From: an uncultured Bacteroides sp.
GTDB lineage: Bacteria > Bacteroidota > Bacteroidia > Bacteroidales > Bacteroidaceae
Length of the DNA: 64,000 nt
Direction: 5' to 3'
NCBI RefSeq assembly: GCF_963677685.1
Contig: NZ_OY782186.1
Location: forward strand, 1,054,001 to 1,118,000
The notes below the pieces were generated by a model. The model did no database searches, was not told where the DNA came from, and saw nothing but the letters and a program-made list of their open reading frames with translations. Below are positions 9,685 through 21,832 of the stretch, in pieces (position 1 is the first letter of the stretch; every line of letters begins with the position of its first letter). Made by a program: the position numbers and the translations under genes.

Positions 9685-11451
9685 ATGATGAAAACAAAAA
9701 AATATATACTCACAGCCTTAGCTGCTATGACTTTAGGAGCTGTTAGTTGTAATGATTCTGATTTTTTGACTGAAAAGCCGAAAACGATTTATACGATTGA
9801 AAATTCGTTCAATACCACAGATCAGGTGGAAGCAGCTGTGACCAATTTATATCTTCATATTCGTTATTGGTTTACTATCAATAATTTCATGAAAGGATTG
9901 GGTACGGATATCTTGGATACTCCTCAGTGGAGATCAAGTGGTAATGGTTATTCAAACTTTTCTACTTGGTCTACATCTTATGGTCCTACGAAAGATGTAT
10001 ATAATGCGTACTATCAATTAGTTGCTTATGCTAATATGGCTATTTATGGTGCTGAACTAGAAACTTTAACATGGGATAGTGATGATGCTAAAAATAGTGC
10101 TATTGGTCAATCTCGATTTTTTAGAGGTTTTGCATACTTGACGCTTGGAGAACTATTTGGTGGTGTACCCTTGGTAGATCAGGTTTATCAAACGGTAAAG
10201 TTGGATTTTGTTCGTTCAACTCGCGAGGAAACTTATAAATTTGCTATTGCTGATTTGGAAGCTGCCGTAGATGCATTGCCTGAGCATCCTGAAGAAGCCG
10301 GACGAGTAGCCAAGGGTGCTGCTTATCATTATTTGGCTGAAGCTTATCTAGCATTGGCAACAGAATTAAATAATGATGAAACGTATTTGCAAAAATCAGT
10401 AGACGCTGCAAGTGCTGCTATGAGCTTACATTCTTTAATGACTGAACGTTTTGGAACTCGTGCTGCTCCAACCGGAGGCACTGCGATGAATGGAGTGAAT
10501 GCATATTATGCGAATGGTGATGTTTTCTTTGATCTTTTCCAACGTGGTAATTTAGATTATAGTGAAGGTAATACTGAAGCTTTATGGACGCTTGAGAACG
10601 ACTATACCGTTTATCATGAACATGGTGGTGACAATTATTTAGCTTATCCTCGTAATTTTGGTCCTGTAATGCGTAATGTTTATTGGAAGGACTCTTATAA
10701 AGAAAACGGAGCCAATGCGTGTCCATGGGATGGAAATATTGATGCATCGGCATATCCGGGATCAAATGTTTGTGCATACCTTGGAGGACGTACAGTTTCG
10801 AGTGTAGCTCCAACTGAATATGTAGTTGATGGTGTTTGGAATGGTCAATTTGCAGATGATATGCGTAATTCGAATTCAAATATCCGTCGTAGCTTTATTT
10901 GTTTAGATCGCAATCATAGCATGTATGGTAAGGTGGTTACTAAGGATATGCTGGCTGAGAGTAACTTAGATCGTTATTATCCTATTTGGACTAAATTCTC
11001 TCCAATTGATGATTGGGGATATGAAGATTTAGCAGATGGTGGAAATCGTTCTAACATGTATCGTGATGATTATGCTTGTCGTTTGGGTGAGACTTATTTG
11101 CTTCGTGCTGAGGCTTATTTACGTATGGGAAATAAAACTAAAGCAGCGGCTGATATAAATGTTCTGCGTAATCGTGCTCATTGTTCTCATTTGGCTACCG
11201 AAGCTGAAGTTGATCTAAATTTTATACTTGATGAGCGTGTTCGGGAACTCTTTTTAGAAGAAAGAAGATGGTGTACTTTACTTCGTATGGGAGGCACTGT
11301 TGCTGCAGATCATATAAAGGCTCATTCTTATTATATGGCTGATCATGTATCCTATACTGGTAATATTGACTGGAACTTATTCCCTATTCCACAGAGTGTA
11401 ATTGATGCGAACTTGAATGCTGTTCTTGAACAGAATCCGGGTTGGGATTAA
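9685..11451 (+). CDS. SusD-like surface glycan-binding lipoprotein (PUL 1)
   Basis: The RagB/SusD family lid protein that captures glycan fragments for the SusC barrel encoded just upstream. The signal peptide ends in a lipobox with Cys22 (LGAVSC), so the protein is lipid-anchored and, by family knowledge, surface exposed. The 588 residues include the typical helical tetratricopeptide-like core (AKNSAIGQSRFFRGFAYLTLGE split over about 145-165) and the C-terminal segment with RLGETYLLRAEAYLRMG and LDERVRELFLEERRW, both hallmarks of SusD proteins. The gene starts 19 bases after susC, so the two are co-transcribed. A hairpin at 11497-11539 follows the stop. Confidence 0.95.
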   Translation: MMKTKKYILTALAAMTLGAVSCNDSDFLTEKPKTIYTIENSFNTTDQVEAAVTNLYLHIRYWFTINNFMKGLGTDILDTPQWRSSGNGYSNFSTWSTSYGPTKDVYNAYYQLVAYANMAIYGAELETLTWDSDDAKNSAIGQSRFFRGFAYLTLGELFGGVPLVDQVYQTVKLDFVRSTREETYKFAIADLEAAVDALPEHPEEAGRVAKGAAYHYLAEAYLALATELNNDETYLQKSVDAASAAMSLHSLMTERFGTRAAPTGGTAMNGVNAYYANGDVFFDLFQRGNLDYSEGNTEALWTLENDYTVYHEHGGDNYLAYPRNFGPVMRNVYWKDSYKENGANACPWDGNIDASAYPGSNVCAYLGGRTVSSVAPTEYVVDGVWNGQFADDMRNSNSNIRRSFICLDRNHSMYGKVVTKDMLAESNLDRYYPIWTKFSPIDDWGYEDLADGGNRSNMYRDDYACRLGETYLLRAEAYLRMGNKTKAAADINVLRNRAHCSHLATEAEVDLNFILDERVRELFLEERRWCTLLRMGGTVAADHIKAHSYYMADHVSYTGNIDWNLFPIPQSVIDANLNAVLEQNPGWD

Positions 11452-11496
11452 GAGATAATTTATAAGATTAGATGTTTTAGAATTCAATAGGTTTTT

Positions 11497-11540
11497 ACTG
11501 AGGCAGAACTTGTTTTAACCACGCTTCTGTCTCAGTTTTA
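11497..11540 (+). terminator. Probable terminator or attenuator after susD
   Basis: A 12-bp stem (ACTGAGGCAGAA with TTCTGTCTCAGT, one G-U pair) with a 16-base loop is followed by TTTTA. It probably reduces read-through from susCD into the enzyme genes, which would explain their weaker coupling and the 278-base gap before DUF2264. Confidence 0.6.
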
Positions 11541-11663
11541 AACTTTGTAGATAAATTATGCTTATTTCTCCTTTTCTGATGAATTAATAGACATAAAAGA
11601 AATATATATCGAAAATTCGACAATTCTTAATGATAGCTAGAGTCGAGTTTAGTTTTGTTTTGT

Positions 11664-11671
11664 TAATTTTG
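11664..11671 (+). promoter_or_regulatory. Possible -7 box (TAATTTTG) for the PUL 1 enzyme operon
   Basis: TAATTTTG matches TAnnTTTG, 58 bases before the DUF2264 start and downstream of the susD hairpin. No -33 TTTG is seen at standard spacing. It suggests the enzyme genes can be transcribed separately from susCD. Confidence 0.35.
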
Positions 11672-11729
11672 TCACTTGCTTTTTATGTCGTATGTAGTTT
11701 AAATAGAAATTATTATAAATTAGGATGCC

Positions 11730-12983
11730 ATGAGAAATAAGAAACCTGTGTTCCTCTTATTATTACTTTTAATCTTTTTGCCATCGCAAACGGTGCAAGC
11801 CAAAAAGAAGGTGGAGAAAGAACTTAATGACCGCACTTATTGGTGCAACTTGTTATATAAGATGGCAGCGCCTGTACTTAGTAATATGAGTAAGGGGAAG
11901 CTGCGGGAAAATATGCAAGTGGAGGTGAGCCCAACTTGGGATGGCCGTGATAAAGGGGTGACATATATGGAGTGTTTCGGACGCTTGATGGGTGGACTTG
12001 CTCCTTGGCTTTCTTTACCTGATGATGATAGCGTTGAAGGTGTTCAACGTAAACAATTGCGAGAATGGGCTTTAAAAAGTTACGCACAAGCTGTTGATCC
12101 AGCTAGCCCGGATTATTTATTGTGGCGCAAAGAAGGACAGGCTTTGGTGGATGCGGCATATATAGCAGAAAGTTTTTTACGAGCTTATGATGCTCTATGG
12201 CTACCACTGGATAGTGTGACTAAACAACGCTATATAACTGAATTTAAACTTCTTCGAAGGGTAGATCCTCCGTATACTAACTGGTTGTTGTTCTCTGCAA
12301 CAGTTGAATCTTTCTTGATGAAGGCGAATGCCGGCGCGGATAATTATCGAATTAATTCGGCTTTGCGTAAGGTGAATGAATGGTATGTAGGCGACGGTTG
12401 GTATTCTGACGGACCGAAGTTTGCTTTTGATTACTATAATAGTTATGTGATTCACCCTATGTATGTGGAGTGTCTTGAAGTGGTTACCGATCGTAAACAA
12501 AACTGGATTGCTTCTCGTAAACAGTATGAAACGGCTGTGACACGGATGCAGCGTTTTGGCGTTATTCTTGAACGATTCATCTCTCCTGAAGGAACGTTCC
12601 CTGTTTTTGGACGCTCAATAACTTATCGCACGGCGGTTTTGCAACCTTTGGCATTGTTGGCATTGAGACACGAATTACCTAAGTCTCTGCCTAACGGACA
12701 GGTACGTGCGGCTATGACGGCAGTGATGAAGCGAATGTTTGCATCGGATGCCAACTTTAATGAAAAAGGCTTTTTGAGACTGGGTTTTACAACTTCACAA
12801 CCTAATATCGCTGATTGGTATTCGGATAATGGAAGTATGTACTTGGCGTCGTTGGCATTTTTGCCTTTGGGACTTCCTGCTGATGATCCCTTTTGGACGG
12901 ATGCTGCTCAGTCATGGACTTCTAAGAAAGCATGGGATGGTGAGGACTTTCCTAAGGATCATGCATATTATGAAAAACAATAA
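11730..12983 (+). CDS. DUF2264 family exported protein (PUL 1)
   Basis: A 417-residue protein with a signal peptide (LLLLLIFLPSQTVQA). The body matches DUF2264: ELNDRTYWCNLLYKMA near the start, GRLMGGLAPWL, an aromatic-rich GDGWYSDGPKFAFDYYNSYV block in the middle, and GRSITYRT plus DWYSDNGSMYLAS towards the end. Members are predicted alpha/alpha-toroid proteins found in PULs for uronic-acid-bearing glycans. Some are thought to act on sugars, but I know of no settled reaction, so none is assigned. It begins the enzyme operon and is followed after 13 bases by a GH2 beta-galactosidase. A role in trimming the same glycan is inferred from context only. Confidence 0.85.
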   Translation: MRNKKPVFLLLLLLIFLPSQTVQAKKKVEKELNDRTYWCNLLYKMAAPVLSNMSKGKLRENMQVEVSPTWDGRDKGVTYMECFGRLMGGLAPWLSLPDDDSVEGVQRKQLREWALKSYAQAVDPASPDYLLWRKEGQALVDAAYIAESFLRAYDALWLPLDSVTKQRYITEFKLLRRVDPPYTNWLLFSATVESFLMKANAGADNYRINSALRKVNEWYVGDGWYSDGPKFAFDYYNSYVIHPMYVECLEVVTDRKQNWIASRKQYETAVTRMQRFGVILERFISPEGTFPVFGRSITYRTAVLQPLALLALRHELPKSLPNGQVRAAMTAVMKRMFASDANFNEKGFLRLGFTTSQPNIADWYSDNGSMYLASLAFLPLGLPADDPFWTDAAQSWTSKKAWDGEDFPKDHAYYEKQ

Positions 12984-12993
12984 TACGATATAA

Positions 12994-16125
<3,132 letters not shown>

Positions 16126-16133
16126 AATTACCA

Positions 16134-17438
16134 ATGAGTGAATATTTTAAATATACCAAAATAGCTCTGTTTGCTTTTGCGCTTCTTTGTTTGGGAGAGA
16201 ATGCTGTAGCACAGAAACTCGTGAAAGTGGGAATGGGATATAGTCGCACATCAGTGAACACAACTGTATTCCGAAACAATTCTCTGGTGACGCATAAGGA
16301 TACTCAATATATCGCTTATTATGATGCGGACAGCTACATGGTTTTGGGTAAACGAAAGTTGGGCTCTGAACATTGGACCTTGAAACGCTCGCAATATAAA
16401 GGCAATTGTGCTGATGCGCATAACATCATCAGTCTGATGGTGGATGGCGACGGCTATCTTCATGTATCGTTTGATCATCATGGACAGCCACTCAATTATT
16501 GCAAAAGTGTGTCTCCTGGTTCACTGACATTGGGAGATAAAATGCCGATGACAGGTGTGGATGAGGCGGACGTGACGTATCCGGAATTCTATCTTCTGCA
16601 TAATGGCGATCTGATTTTTGTATATCGCTCCGGCTCCTCCGGCCGAGGGAATCTTGTGATGAACCGCTATCTACTTAAAAGTAAGAAATGGGTGCGGGTT
16701 CAAGATGTGCTCATTGACGGTGAAGGGAAACGAAATGCTTATTGGCAGCTTTATGTAGACAAAGCAGGCACGATCTATTTGTCGTGGGTTTGGAGAGAAA
16801 CGTGGTTGGTGGAAACGAATCATGACCTCTGTTTTGCCTGCTCGCGAGATGGTGGAAAGACTTGGGAAAAATCGAATGGTGAAAAATACGTTTTGCCTAT
16901 CAATGCAGCCAATGCAGAGTATGCTTGCCGGATTCCTCAAAAAAGTGAACTGATCAATCAGACGAGCATGTCGGCAGATGACGAAGGACACCCTTACATT
17001 GCTACTTATTGGCGTGAACGTGATTCTAAAGTTCCTCAATATCGCCTTGTTTGGTTTGATGGGAAAACGTGGCGGCAGCAACAGGTGTCTCATCGTACCA
17101 CTCCTTTCAGTCTGAGCGGAGGAGGTACTAAGTCTATTCCTATCGCCCGTCCACGCTTGGTGATCGACAAGAATGAAATCTTCTATATTTTTCGGGATAT
17201 AGAGCGAGGGAGTAAAGTTTCGTTGGCCTATACGAAGAGTTTGGGAAGTAAGAAATGGCATATTAAAGATCTGACTGATTTCTCAGTTGGAGCTTGGGAG
17301 CCTAGCTATGACACGGAGTTGTGGAAGAACAAGAAGCAATTGCAAATATTTGTGCAGCACACTAGTCAGGGCGATGGCGAAAAGGTGACGAATATGGCTC
17401 CCGAGGCCGTGTACGTTCTTCAAACTTTCCGTGAATGA
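16134..17438 (+). CDS. BNR_4 seven-bladed propeller, GH145/PL42-like (PUL 1)
   Basis: A 434-residue exported protein (signal peptide ending ENAVAQ) of the BNR_4 fold. Family traits are SVNTTVFRNNSLVTH near residue 41-54, NCADAHNIISLMVDGDGY near 90, SFDHHG near 117 and several SxDxGxxW-like repeats. Characterised relatives from arabinogalactan PULs either hydrolyse (GH145) or eliminate (PL42) the L-rhamnose-alpha-1,4-glucuronate cap; ulvan lyases share the fold. The next gene is a GH105 unsaturated-uronyl hydrolase, which needs a lyase product, so a lyase is somewhat favoured. The catalytic residues cannot be assigned without an alignment. It starts eight bases after the GH2 gene, as part of the operon. 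Confidence 0.75.
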   Translation: MSEYFKYTKIALFAFALLCLGENAVAQKLVKVGMGYSRTSVNTTVFRNNSLVTHKDTQYIAYYDADSYMVLGKRKLGSEHWTLKRSQYKGNCADAHNIISLMVDGDGYLHVSFDHHGQPLNYCKSVSPGSLTLGDKMPMTGVDEADVTYPEFYLLHNGDLIFVYRSGSSGRGNLVMNRYLLKSKKWVRVQDVLIDGEGKRNAYWQLYVDKAGTIYLSWVWRETWLVETNHDLCFACSRDGGKTWEKSNGEKYVLPINAANAEYACRIPQKSELINQTSMSADDEGHPYIATYWRERDSKVPQYRLVWFDGKTWRQQQVSHRTTPFSLSGGGTKSIPIARPRLVIDKNEIFYIFRDIERGSKVSLAYTKSLGSKKWHIKDLTDFSVGAWEPSYDTELWKNKKQLQIFVQHTSQGDGEKVTNMAPEAVYVLQTFRE

Positions 17439-17500
17439 AAAGCATATATTCCGTGCGCGGTAAATAACTACGCTGTGTACGACATAAAATAAGAAATTAA

Positions 17501-18625
17501 ATGAGAAATTATTGTTTTACTTTTTGTTTGTTATGGCTAGTTGCGCTGGCATCTTGTGCACAAAAGCCTGAGTCTTCTAAAGAAGTAATTGGAATTATCC
17601 ATAAAGTAAATAACTATTGGCAGGCCAGACATCCCAAACATGGAAGGGCTTTCTGGGACAATGCTGCATATCATACTGGCAATATGGAGGCTTATTTCCT
17701 CACTAAGGATCCTCAATATCTGAAATATTCTGAAGCTTGGGCAGAGCATAATGAGTGGAAAGGTGCCAAGTCTGATAATAAGAAAGACTGGAAATATTCT
17801 TATGGAGAAACGGATGACTATGTTTTGTTCGGTGATTATCAGATTTGTTTCCAAACTTATGCCGATCTGTATACGATTGCGCCTTCTGAACAGAAGATAG
17901 CCCGTGCCCGCGAGGTGATGGAATATCAGATGAGTACCGATAAAAATGATTATTGGTGGTGGGCAGATGGTTTATATATGGTGATGCCTGTGATGACAAA
18001 GTTGCATAAGATAACAGGCAATCCCCTTTATTTGGAGAAACTTCACGATTATTTGGCTTATGCTGACAGTATCATGTATGATGCGGAAGCAGGTTTGTAT
18101 TATAGAGATGGGAGGTATACTTATCCCAAACATAAAACGGTGAATGGAAAAAAAGATTTCTGGGCACGAGGCGATGGATGGGTCTTTGCTGGCTTGGCAA
18201 AAGTGTTGAAGGATCTGCCTGAGACAGATAAGTACAGACCGGAGTATGTATCACGCTTCCAAACAATGGCGAAGGCTATAGCTGCTTGTCAGCAATCAGA
18301 AGGTTATTGGACTCGTAGCATGCTCGATCCTGAATTTGCTCCTGGTGCCGAAACGAGTGGTACTGCGTTTTTTACCTACGGTTTTTTGTGGGGGATGAAT
18401 AACGGGTTGCTCTCTAAAGAGGAGTATAAATCGGCTGCTGCAAAGGGGTGGAACTATCTTAAAAATACGGCTTTACAACCTGATGGTCGTGTGGGGTATG
18501 TTCAACCTATAGGCGACAGAGCTATTCCTGGTCAGGTCATTGATGCTAATTCGACAACAAATTTTGGTGTTGGTGCTTTTTTATTGGCAGCTTGTGAAAT
18601 GGCACGTTTTTTAGATAATAATTAG
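17501..18625 (+). CDS. GH105 unsaturated uronyl hydrolase, lipoprotein (PUL 1)
   Basis: A 374-residue alpha/alpha-barrel enzyme that removes 4,5-unsaturated uronic acid from the non-reducing end of lyase products. The signal peptide ends in a lipobox with Cys19 (LALASC-like, VALASC). Family signatures are YWWWADGLYMVMPV (about 150-163) and KDFWARGDGWVFAGLAK (about 212-228), which hold the catalytic and substrate-binding Asp residues of GH105/GH88. Its presence implies that a polysaccharide lyase acts in the same pathway; the propeller protein encoded upstream is the only candidate in this operon. The gene lies 62 bases after it and 29 before a beta-glucuronidase. Confidence 0.9.
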   Translation: MRNYCFTFCLLWLVALASCAQKPESSKEVIGIIHKVNNYWQARHPKHGRAFWDNAAYHTGNMEAYFLTKDPQYLKYSEAWAEHNEWKGAKSDNKKDWKYSYGETDDYVLFGDYQICFQTYADLYTIAPSEQKIARAREVMEYQMSTDKNDYWWWADGLYMVMPVMTKLHKITGNPLYLEKLHDYLAYADSIMYDAEAGLYYRDGRYTYPKHKTVNGKKDFWARGDGWVFAGLAKVLKDLPETDKYRPEYVSRFQTMAKAIAACQQSEGYWTRSMLDPEFAPGAETSGTAFFTYGFLWGMNNGLLSKEEYKSAAAKGWNYLKNTALQPDGRVGYVQPIGDRAIPGQVIDANSTTNFGVGAFLLAACEMARFLDNN

Positions 18626-18654
18626 TTTATAGATTTAATTAAAATATAGATACT

Positions 18655-20472
18655 ATGAAAAGATTCTATCTGTTTCTAGGAGCAATTGTTTTTGTACTTG
18701 GTGCTTGGGCTCAGAGTACTACTTTGCTTCAAAATGTTTATGCTCGCGACATCACTTCGCTTAATGGTTCATGGAAAGCTATTGTTGATCCTTTTGATAA
18801 TGGTTTCTACAATTACCGATTGGTTGAAAATCCGAATGGCTTTTTTAAAGATCAGAAGCCGCGAGATAAATCGGATTTAGTGGAGTATAGCTTTGACACT
18901 GCACCGCAATTACTTGTGCCAGGCGATTGGAACACACAGGATGAGAAGCTTTTCTATTACGAAGGAAGTATTTGGTATAAAAAGGATTTTAATTATACCA
19001 AGAAAGCAAATACACGACTATATCTTTACTTTGGTGCAGTGAATTACCTGGCCAACGTATATCTTAACGGCAAACCTCTTGGCTCGCATGAAGGAGGGTT
19101 TACTTCGTTTCACTTTGATATAACAGACCAAGTAAAGGATGGCCATAACTTTGTTGTTTTACGAGTGAACAATGTACGTAAACCGGAAGGGGTGCCTACT
19201 GTAAACTCTGATTGGTGGAATTATGGTGGTATTACTCGCGATGTACTTTTGGTAGAAACACCTGAAATTTCTGTTGATGACTATTTGGTGCAATTGCCTA
19301 AAGGTCGTTATAATGAAGTGTCGGGGTATATCCAGCTAAATAAGCCGCAAGCAGGTGTTGCAGTCTCTTTGAAAATTCCGGAGCTTAAAATCAGTAAAAA
19401 ATTACTGACGGATGCGAAAGGGAAAGCTTCTTTTAGCTACAAAGCAAAACCTAAATTGTGGACACCTGAGAATCCGAAGCTGTATGATGTGGAAATTGAT
19501 AACGGCGATGAAGTGTTGAGAGATCGCATTGGCTTTCGTCAGATAGAGACGCAGGGCAAGAATCTCTTGCTTAATGGCAAGAAGACCTTCCTTCGCGGCA
19601 TTTCTATTCATGAAGAGGCACCTTATCGTCAAGGAAGGATTTTTAGTAAAGAGGAATCGGAAATATTGCTAGGTTGGGCTAAAGAGCTAGGGTGCAATTT
19701 TGTGCGTCTGGCACACTACCCACACAATGAGCACATGGTTCGTGCTGCCGAAGAGATGGGATTGATGGTTTGGTCGGAAATTCCTGTCTACTGGACTATA
19801 CATTGGGACAATCCTGATACTTATAAAAATGCTTCTGCTCAATTGAAAAATATGATGGATCGTGATAAGAACCGTTGTGCTGTTATTATTTGGTCGGTAG
19901 CCAATGAAACGCCGCATAGTGATGCTCGTGATAAGTTCTTGGCAGGCTTGGCACATCAGGTTCGTGCTGCGGATAATACCCGACTGCTGAGCATGGCAAT
20001 GGAAGTTGCGGGAACGAAAGGTAATGTGAGTCTGGTTAAAGATTACATGAGTCGCTATGTGGACATAATCAGTTTTAACAACTATCTGGGCTGGTATGGC
20101 GGTACTCCTGAAGATTGCAAAACTAGACAGTGGGAGATACCTTATGACAAACCTTTCTTTATCAGTGAATTTGGCGGAGGAGCATTGCAGGGTATGCATG
20201 GCGATAAGAAGGAACGTTGGACGGAGGAATATCAAGCTGAATTATACAAAAATACGCTCGATATGTATAACCGTGTTGACGGTTTCGCAGGCACATCTCC
20301 GTGGATATTGATGGATTTTCGCTCTCCTCGTAGGCAGTTGAATGGCATTCAGGACTTCTTCAATCGCAAGGGAATTATCTCTGAAAGGGGGCAAAAGAAA
20401 GAAGCTTTTTATGTGCTTCAAAACTTCTATAAGATGAAGAAAGAGGCATTTGAGAAAAATGGTAAAAAGTAA
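18655..20472 (+). CDS. GH2 beta-glucuronidase (PUL 1)
   Basis: A 605-residue periplasmic GH2 enzyme with a signal peptide (FVLGAWAQ). It has the jelly-roll domain (about 70-190), the Ig-like domain (to about 290) and a catalytic barrel. The acid/base is Glu418 (SVANETPHSD) and the nucleophile Glu505 (FFISEFGGG). Near the C-terminus it has Asn570-Arg-Lys572 (FFNRKGI), the NxK motif that recognises the carboxylate of glucuronic acid in beta-glucuronidases; galactosidases lack it. The size (about 600 residues) also fits. It should remove glucuronic acid from beta-linked GlcA-Gal after the terminal rhamnose is gone, complementing the GH105 that handles the unsaturated form. Last enzyme gene of the operon. 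Confidence 0.9.
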   Translation: MKRFYLFLGAIVFVLGAWAQSTTLLQNVYARDITSLNGSWKAIVDPFDNGFYNYRLVENPNGFFKDQKPRDKSDLVEYSFDTAPQLLVPGDWNTQDEKLFYYEGSIWYKKDFNYTKKANTRLYLYFGAVNYLANVYLNGKPLGSHEGGFTSFHFDITDQVKDGHNFVVLRVNNVRKPEGVPTVNSDWWNYGGITRDVLLVETPEISVDDYLVQLPKGRYNEVSGYIQLNKPQAGVAVSLKIPELKISKKLLTDAKGKASFSYKAKPKLWTPENPKLYDVEIDNGDEVLRDRIGFRQIETQGKNLLLNGKKTFLRGISIHEEAPYRQGRIFSKEESEILLGWAKELGCNFVRLAHYPHNEHMVRAAEEMGLMVWSEIPVYWTIHWDNPDTYKNASAQLKNMMDRDKNRCAVIIWSVANETPHSDARDKFLAGLAHQVRAADNTRLLSMAMEVAGTKGNVSLVKDYMSRYVDIISFNNYLGWYGGTPEDCKTRQWEIPYDKPFFISEFGGGALQGMHGDKKERWTEEYQAELYKNTLDMYNRVDGFAGTSPWILMDFRSPRRQLNGIQDFFNRKGIISERGQKKEAFYVLQNFYKMKKEAFEKNGKK

Positions 20473-20584
20473 AACTTTGTTAATAAACTGTTTTAGATTA
20501 AACGCTTAGACTTTTCATCAGTCCTATATTTAGTTGCAACGCAGAAATTAAAGAATTAATAAACAACTTGAAAACGAAAAGGGT

Positions 20585-20965
20585 ATGAAAAGAATCGCAT
20601 TTTTTATGATCGCCTTACTTATGGTTGGCGGTTTAGCGATGGCTCAAAGGCCTCATCGAAGAGGAATGAAGATGGATCCTAAGGAGCGTGCAGAGAAAAT
20701 GACTGAGCGAATGACTAAACAGTATTCGTTGAATGCAGATCAACAAAAACAGTTGATGGAAATAAATTTAGCCTTTAATGAGAAAATGGCTAAAGGTAAC
20801 GAAGATAAGAAACTCGAAAGAGAACAAATGTTTAAGAAAATGAGAAAAAACCGTGATGCTTACAACTCACAGTTGAAGAAAGTTATGACTGAAGAGCAGT
20901 ATGCTTTGTATACAAAGAGGCAAGCTGAACGTCGGCATAGAATGGGAGGTGGAAGAAGGCCTTGA
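20585..20965 (+). CDS. DUF4890-like small exported protein
   Basis: A 126-residue protein with a signal peptide (LLMVGGLAMAQ) and a highly charged, helical body: MDPKERAEKMTERMTKQY followed by LNADQQKQLMEINLAFNEK and TEEQYALYTKRQAER. The LxxxQxxQLxxIN and MTxEQYxLY segments recall the Spy/CpxP periplasmic chaperone pattern and match the DUF4890 family of Bacteroides. The function is unknown; a periplasmic stress or chaperone role is only an analogy. The C-terminus is Gly/Arg-rich. It lies 112 bases after the beta-glucuronidase and is probably not part of the PUL. Confidence 0.75.
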   Translation: MKRIAFFMIALLMVGGLAMAQRPHRRGMKMDPKERAEKMTERMTKQYSLNADQQKQLMEINLAFNEKMAKGNEDKKLEREQMFKKMRKNRDAYNSQLKKVMTEEQYALYTKRQAERRHRMGGGRRP

Positions 20966-21059
20966 AGAGGTGGATCTAACGCCGAAGAATAACGCATTTT
21001 TTTATGGTATAGTTTTTTTTAAGGTTAATCAATTTCAGAGATAGTTTGTGTTTTTTTAC

Positions 21060-21120
21060 AGTGGTTAATGTATTGCATATTTTTGTGATAAAAGTATGAG
21101 AATACATTAACCACTTTTTT
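21060..21120 (+). terminator. Strong intrinsic terminator
   Basis: A perfect 15-bp inverted repeat (21060-21074 with 21101-21115) with a 26-base loop is followed by a run of T. It ends the transcript of the DUF4890 gene and possibly of the whole PUL 1 enzyme operon. Confidence 0.85.
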
Positions 21121-21179
21121 CTTGTGTATTTCTTTCTCTTTTTGTTTCTTTGTATGATGTTTACTTATTAAATTCAATC

Positions 21180-21719
21180 ATGAAGAAGATTACTTATTTA
21201 CTCTTTTTGATAGCTTTTGGGGCGTTTACAGCCTGTTCGGGCAAAAAAGGTAATAACTCAAGTGAGAGGTTGGCATTGACAGAGGATACTGTTATTAAAC
21301 CCAGTTTGCAGCGTATGCAAAAGTCAAAAAGTGAGAAAGATATTAAGTATAAAGGTAAAGATTATCATATATTTCTTTCTCGAACGCCAAATGATTCCTT
21401 GCCACATGTGTTGAGCGAAACAGCAGGAACATATGTTGACAATCAGATTGTACTTAAGATAACTCGCGGTAATGATCGTGTTTTCAGTAAAACGTTTACT
21501 AAGAAGAATTTTATATCGGTGGTGGATGAGAAATTTTATGAGAACTCTATTCTTGAAGGAATGGTATTTGATAAAACGACTTCGGAAGGTATGATCTTTG
21601 CTACTAGCCTTTCTTATCCTCAGACCGATCTTTATATGCCTGTCGCTGTGACAATTACTGCTGATGGTAAAATGTCAATGAAGAAAGATGAGCCTATGGA
21701 TAATAGTGTGACAGAATAG
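21180..21719 (+). CDS. DUF4738-like lipoprotein
   Basis: A 179-residue lipoprotein from ATG 21180: the signal peptide ends at the lipobox Cys19 (GAFTAC). An upstream in-frame start at 21150 would bury the signal peptide and is unlikely. The body is beta-rich, with a YVDNQIVLKITRGNDRVF stretch and SKTFTKKNF, a pattern I associate with DUF4738 of Bacteroides. The function is unknown. It stands alone between two strong terminators and is transcribed towards the convergent serine dehydratase gene. Confidence 0.65.
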   Translation: MKKITYLLFLIAFGAFTACSGKKGNNSSERLALTEDTVIKPSLQRMQKSKSEKDIKYKGKDYHIFLSRTPNDSLPHVLSETAGTYVDNQIVLKITRGNDRVFSKTFTKKNFISVVDEKFYENSILEGMVFDKTTSEGMIFATSLSYPQTDLYMPVAVTITADGKMSMKKDEPMDNSVTE

Positions 21720-21752
21720 AGCCTTGAAAGGTTTCTATTTGTGCCTGAAAAA

Positions 21753-21808
21753 CTCCCTTATTTTACCCTTATCCGATGAAGAATCGGTGGATAAATAAGG
21801 GAGCTTTT
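21753..21808. terminator. Bidirectional terminator between convergent genes
   Basis: CTCCCTTATTT (21753-21763) pairs perfectly with AAATAAGGGAG (21793-21803). A T run follows on the plus strand and an A run precedes on the plus strand, so it can end both the DUF4738 transcript and that of the convergent serine dehydratase gene. Confidence 0.8.
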
Positions 21809-21832
21809 TATGTTTAAGACTGATTGACCGTT

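Noticed and set aside
10418..10879. 153-residue minus-strand frame inside susD
   Set aside because: His- and Tyr-rich composition typical of an antisense shadow; the plus-strand SusD frame is unambiguous.
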